From an uncultured Gammaproteobacteria bacterium (GTDB taxonomy: Bacteria; Pseudomonadota; Gammaproteobacteria; Coxiellales; Coxiellaceae), in contig CAIQCE010000202.1 of the NCBI GenBank assembly GCA_903870185.1, positions 1-13,271 on the forward strand: a stretch of DNA of 13,271 bases, read 5' to 3'. This document shows positions 12,936-13,271 of this stretch, one piece after another. The position numbers were made by a program, and so were the translations under genes. Each line of letters begins with the position of its first letter. Positions within the stretch are counted from its first letter, which is position 1. The notes under the pieces were generated by a model, which worked only from the letters and a program-made list of their open reading frames with translations, was not told the DNA's origin and searched no databases.

Positions 12936-13014
12936 TTATCAGTTAGGGCCAATCGAAGATGGCTCAATAAATATAATCAAATAGTTCTTGCAATATCTTA
13001 ACTCCTTTAATTAT

Positions 13015-13042
13015 TTGACAAATTCTGATTCTAGGCTATGCT
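13015..13042 (+). promoter_or_regulatory. Sigma-70 promoter of the histone-like gene
   Basis: A perfect -35 TTGACA (13015-13020) is followed after 16 bases by TATGCT (13037-13042), predicting a transcription start near 13049 and a leader of about 47 bases. It is the best-formed promoter in the window and implies strong expression. Confidence 0.75.
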
Positions 13043-13049
13043 TCTCTTA

Positions 13050-13067
13050 GATCAAAGTGATTTGATC
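13050..13067 (+). promoter_or_regulatory. Palindrome at the predicted transcript 5' end
   Basis: GATCAAA (13050-13056) and TTTGATC (13061-13067) are exact inverted repeats around GTGA, a GNRA-class tetraloop in RNA. The predicted start lies at its first base, so it may be a 5'-end stabilising hairpin, or in DNA an operator overlapping +1. Confidence 0.5.
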
Positions 13068-13095
13068 AAAACAACATTGACATAAGGAGACCGAG

Positions 13096-13271
13096 ATGGC
13101 AGTTGCAAAAGCAAAAAGTACGACAAAGAAAAAGGTTGTTAAGAAGGCCGCTGTTAAAAAAACAGTTGCTAAAAAAGCAACCAAAAAAGTAGTTAAAAAG
13201 CCCGTTAAGAAAGTTGTTAAAAAAGCTGTTAAGAAAGTAGCTAAGAAACCTGCTAAAAAAATAGTTAAGAA
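13096..13271 (+). CDS. Histone H1-like lysine-rich DNA-binding protein, 5' part
   Basis: An open frame starts at the ATG at 13096, with AAGGAG (13084-13089) six bases upstream, and runs off the right edge after 58 codons. It begins MAVAKAKSTTKKK and then consists of KKVV, KKAV, KKPV and KKPA-type tetrapeptides with almost only Lys, Val, Ala, Pro and Thr. This is the composition of bacterial H1-like proteins (chlamydial Hc1/Hc2, Coxiella Hq1, AlgP-type tails), which bind and compact DNA. The tetrapeptide repeats resemble Hc2/AlgP tails, so an H1-like label is safer than a specific name. It has its own strong promoter. The C-terminus cannot be seen, so total length and any additional domain are unknown. 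Confidence 0.82.
   Translation, partial: MAVAKAKSTTKKKVVKKAAVKKTVAKKATKKVVKKPVKKVVKKAVKKVAKKPAKKIVK

Noticed and set aside
12997..13012. CTTAAC...TTTAAT pair upstream of the histone-like gene as a second PmrA box
   Set aside because: Half-sites are 9 bp apart rather than 11 and the first is imperfect, in an AT-rich region where such matches are expected.

Overview
The window looks like a chromosomal segment from an intracellular or host-associated gammaproteobacterium of the order Legionellales (Coxiella/Rickettsiella/Aquicella-like). Three things point there: the order rpsR-adjacent DUF2232-type membrane gene, rplI, dnaB, alr; a perfect PmrA-type box in front of an unrecognised low-complexity gene; and a histone-H1-like lysine-repeat gene. 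The base composition is moderately AT-rich. The taxonomic placement is inferred from gene order and protein character, because no rRNA is present.

Layout. Positions 2-5058 hold one tightly packed plus-strand run: the end of a polytopic membrane protein gene with an in-frame amber codon, rplI (bL9), dnaB, alr, an MFS transporter and sdhE. Consecutive genes overlap or sit a few bases apart (ATGA overlaps at 559-562 and 4804-4807, an 8-base overlap at 3548-3555), so this is almost certainly one transcription unit with translational coupling. Positions 5059-5488 are non-coding and filled with palindromic and dispersed repeats, ending in a direct repeat CTTAAT-N5-CTTAAT (5425-5441) that matches the PmrA operator. 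Positions 5489-9776 hold two large unrecognised genes. The first encodes a 776-residue Ala/Pro/Ser-rich protein with hexanucleotide repeats. The second encodes a 622-residue helical protein. Both start with the same roughly 90-residue domain, so they are paralogous at the N-terminus. With the PmrA box, the best reading is a pair of candidate Dot/Icm effectors in an accessory insert between housekeeping genes. A 15-bp perfect hairpin lies between them.

Positions 9777-11897 (minus strand) encode RelA, a monofunctional (p)ppGpp synthetase with a degenerate hydrolase domain. Its stop codon abuts the stop of the second accessory gene with no spacer. murI (glutamate racemase) is divergent from relA across a 74-bp shared promoter region. 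Positions 12806-13095 hold an inverted copy of the 48-bp palindromic repeat seen at 5198-5245, a possible small MITE-like element, and a good sigma-70 promoter. That promoter drives the histone-like gene that runs off the right edge.

Together the recognised genes cover translation (bL9), replication (DnaB), D-amino acid supply for peptidoglycan (Alr, MurI), flavinylation of succinate dehydrogenase (SdhE), nutrient transport (MFS) and stringent response (RelA). The accessory pair is the novel part of the window.
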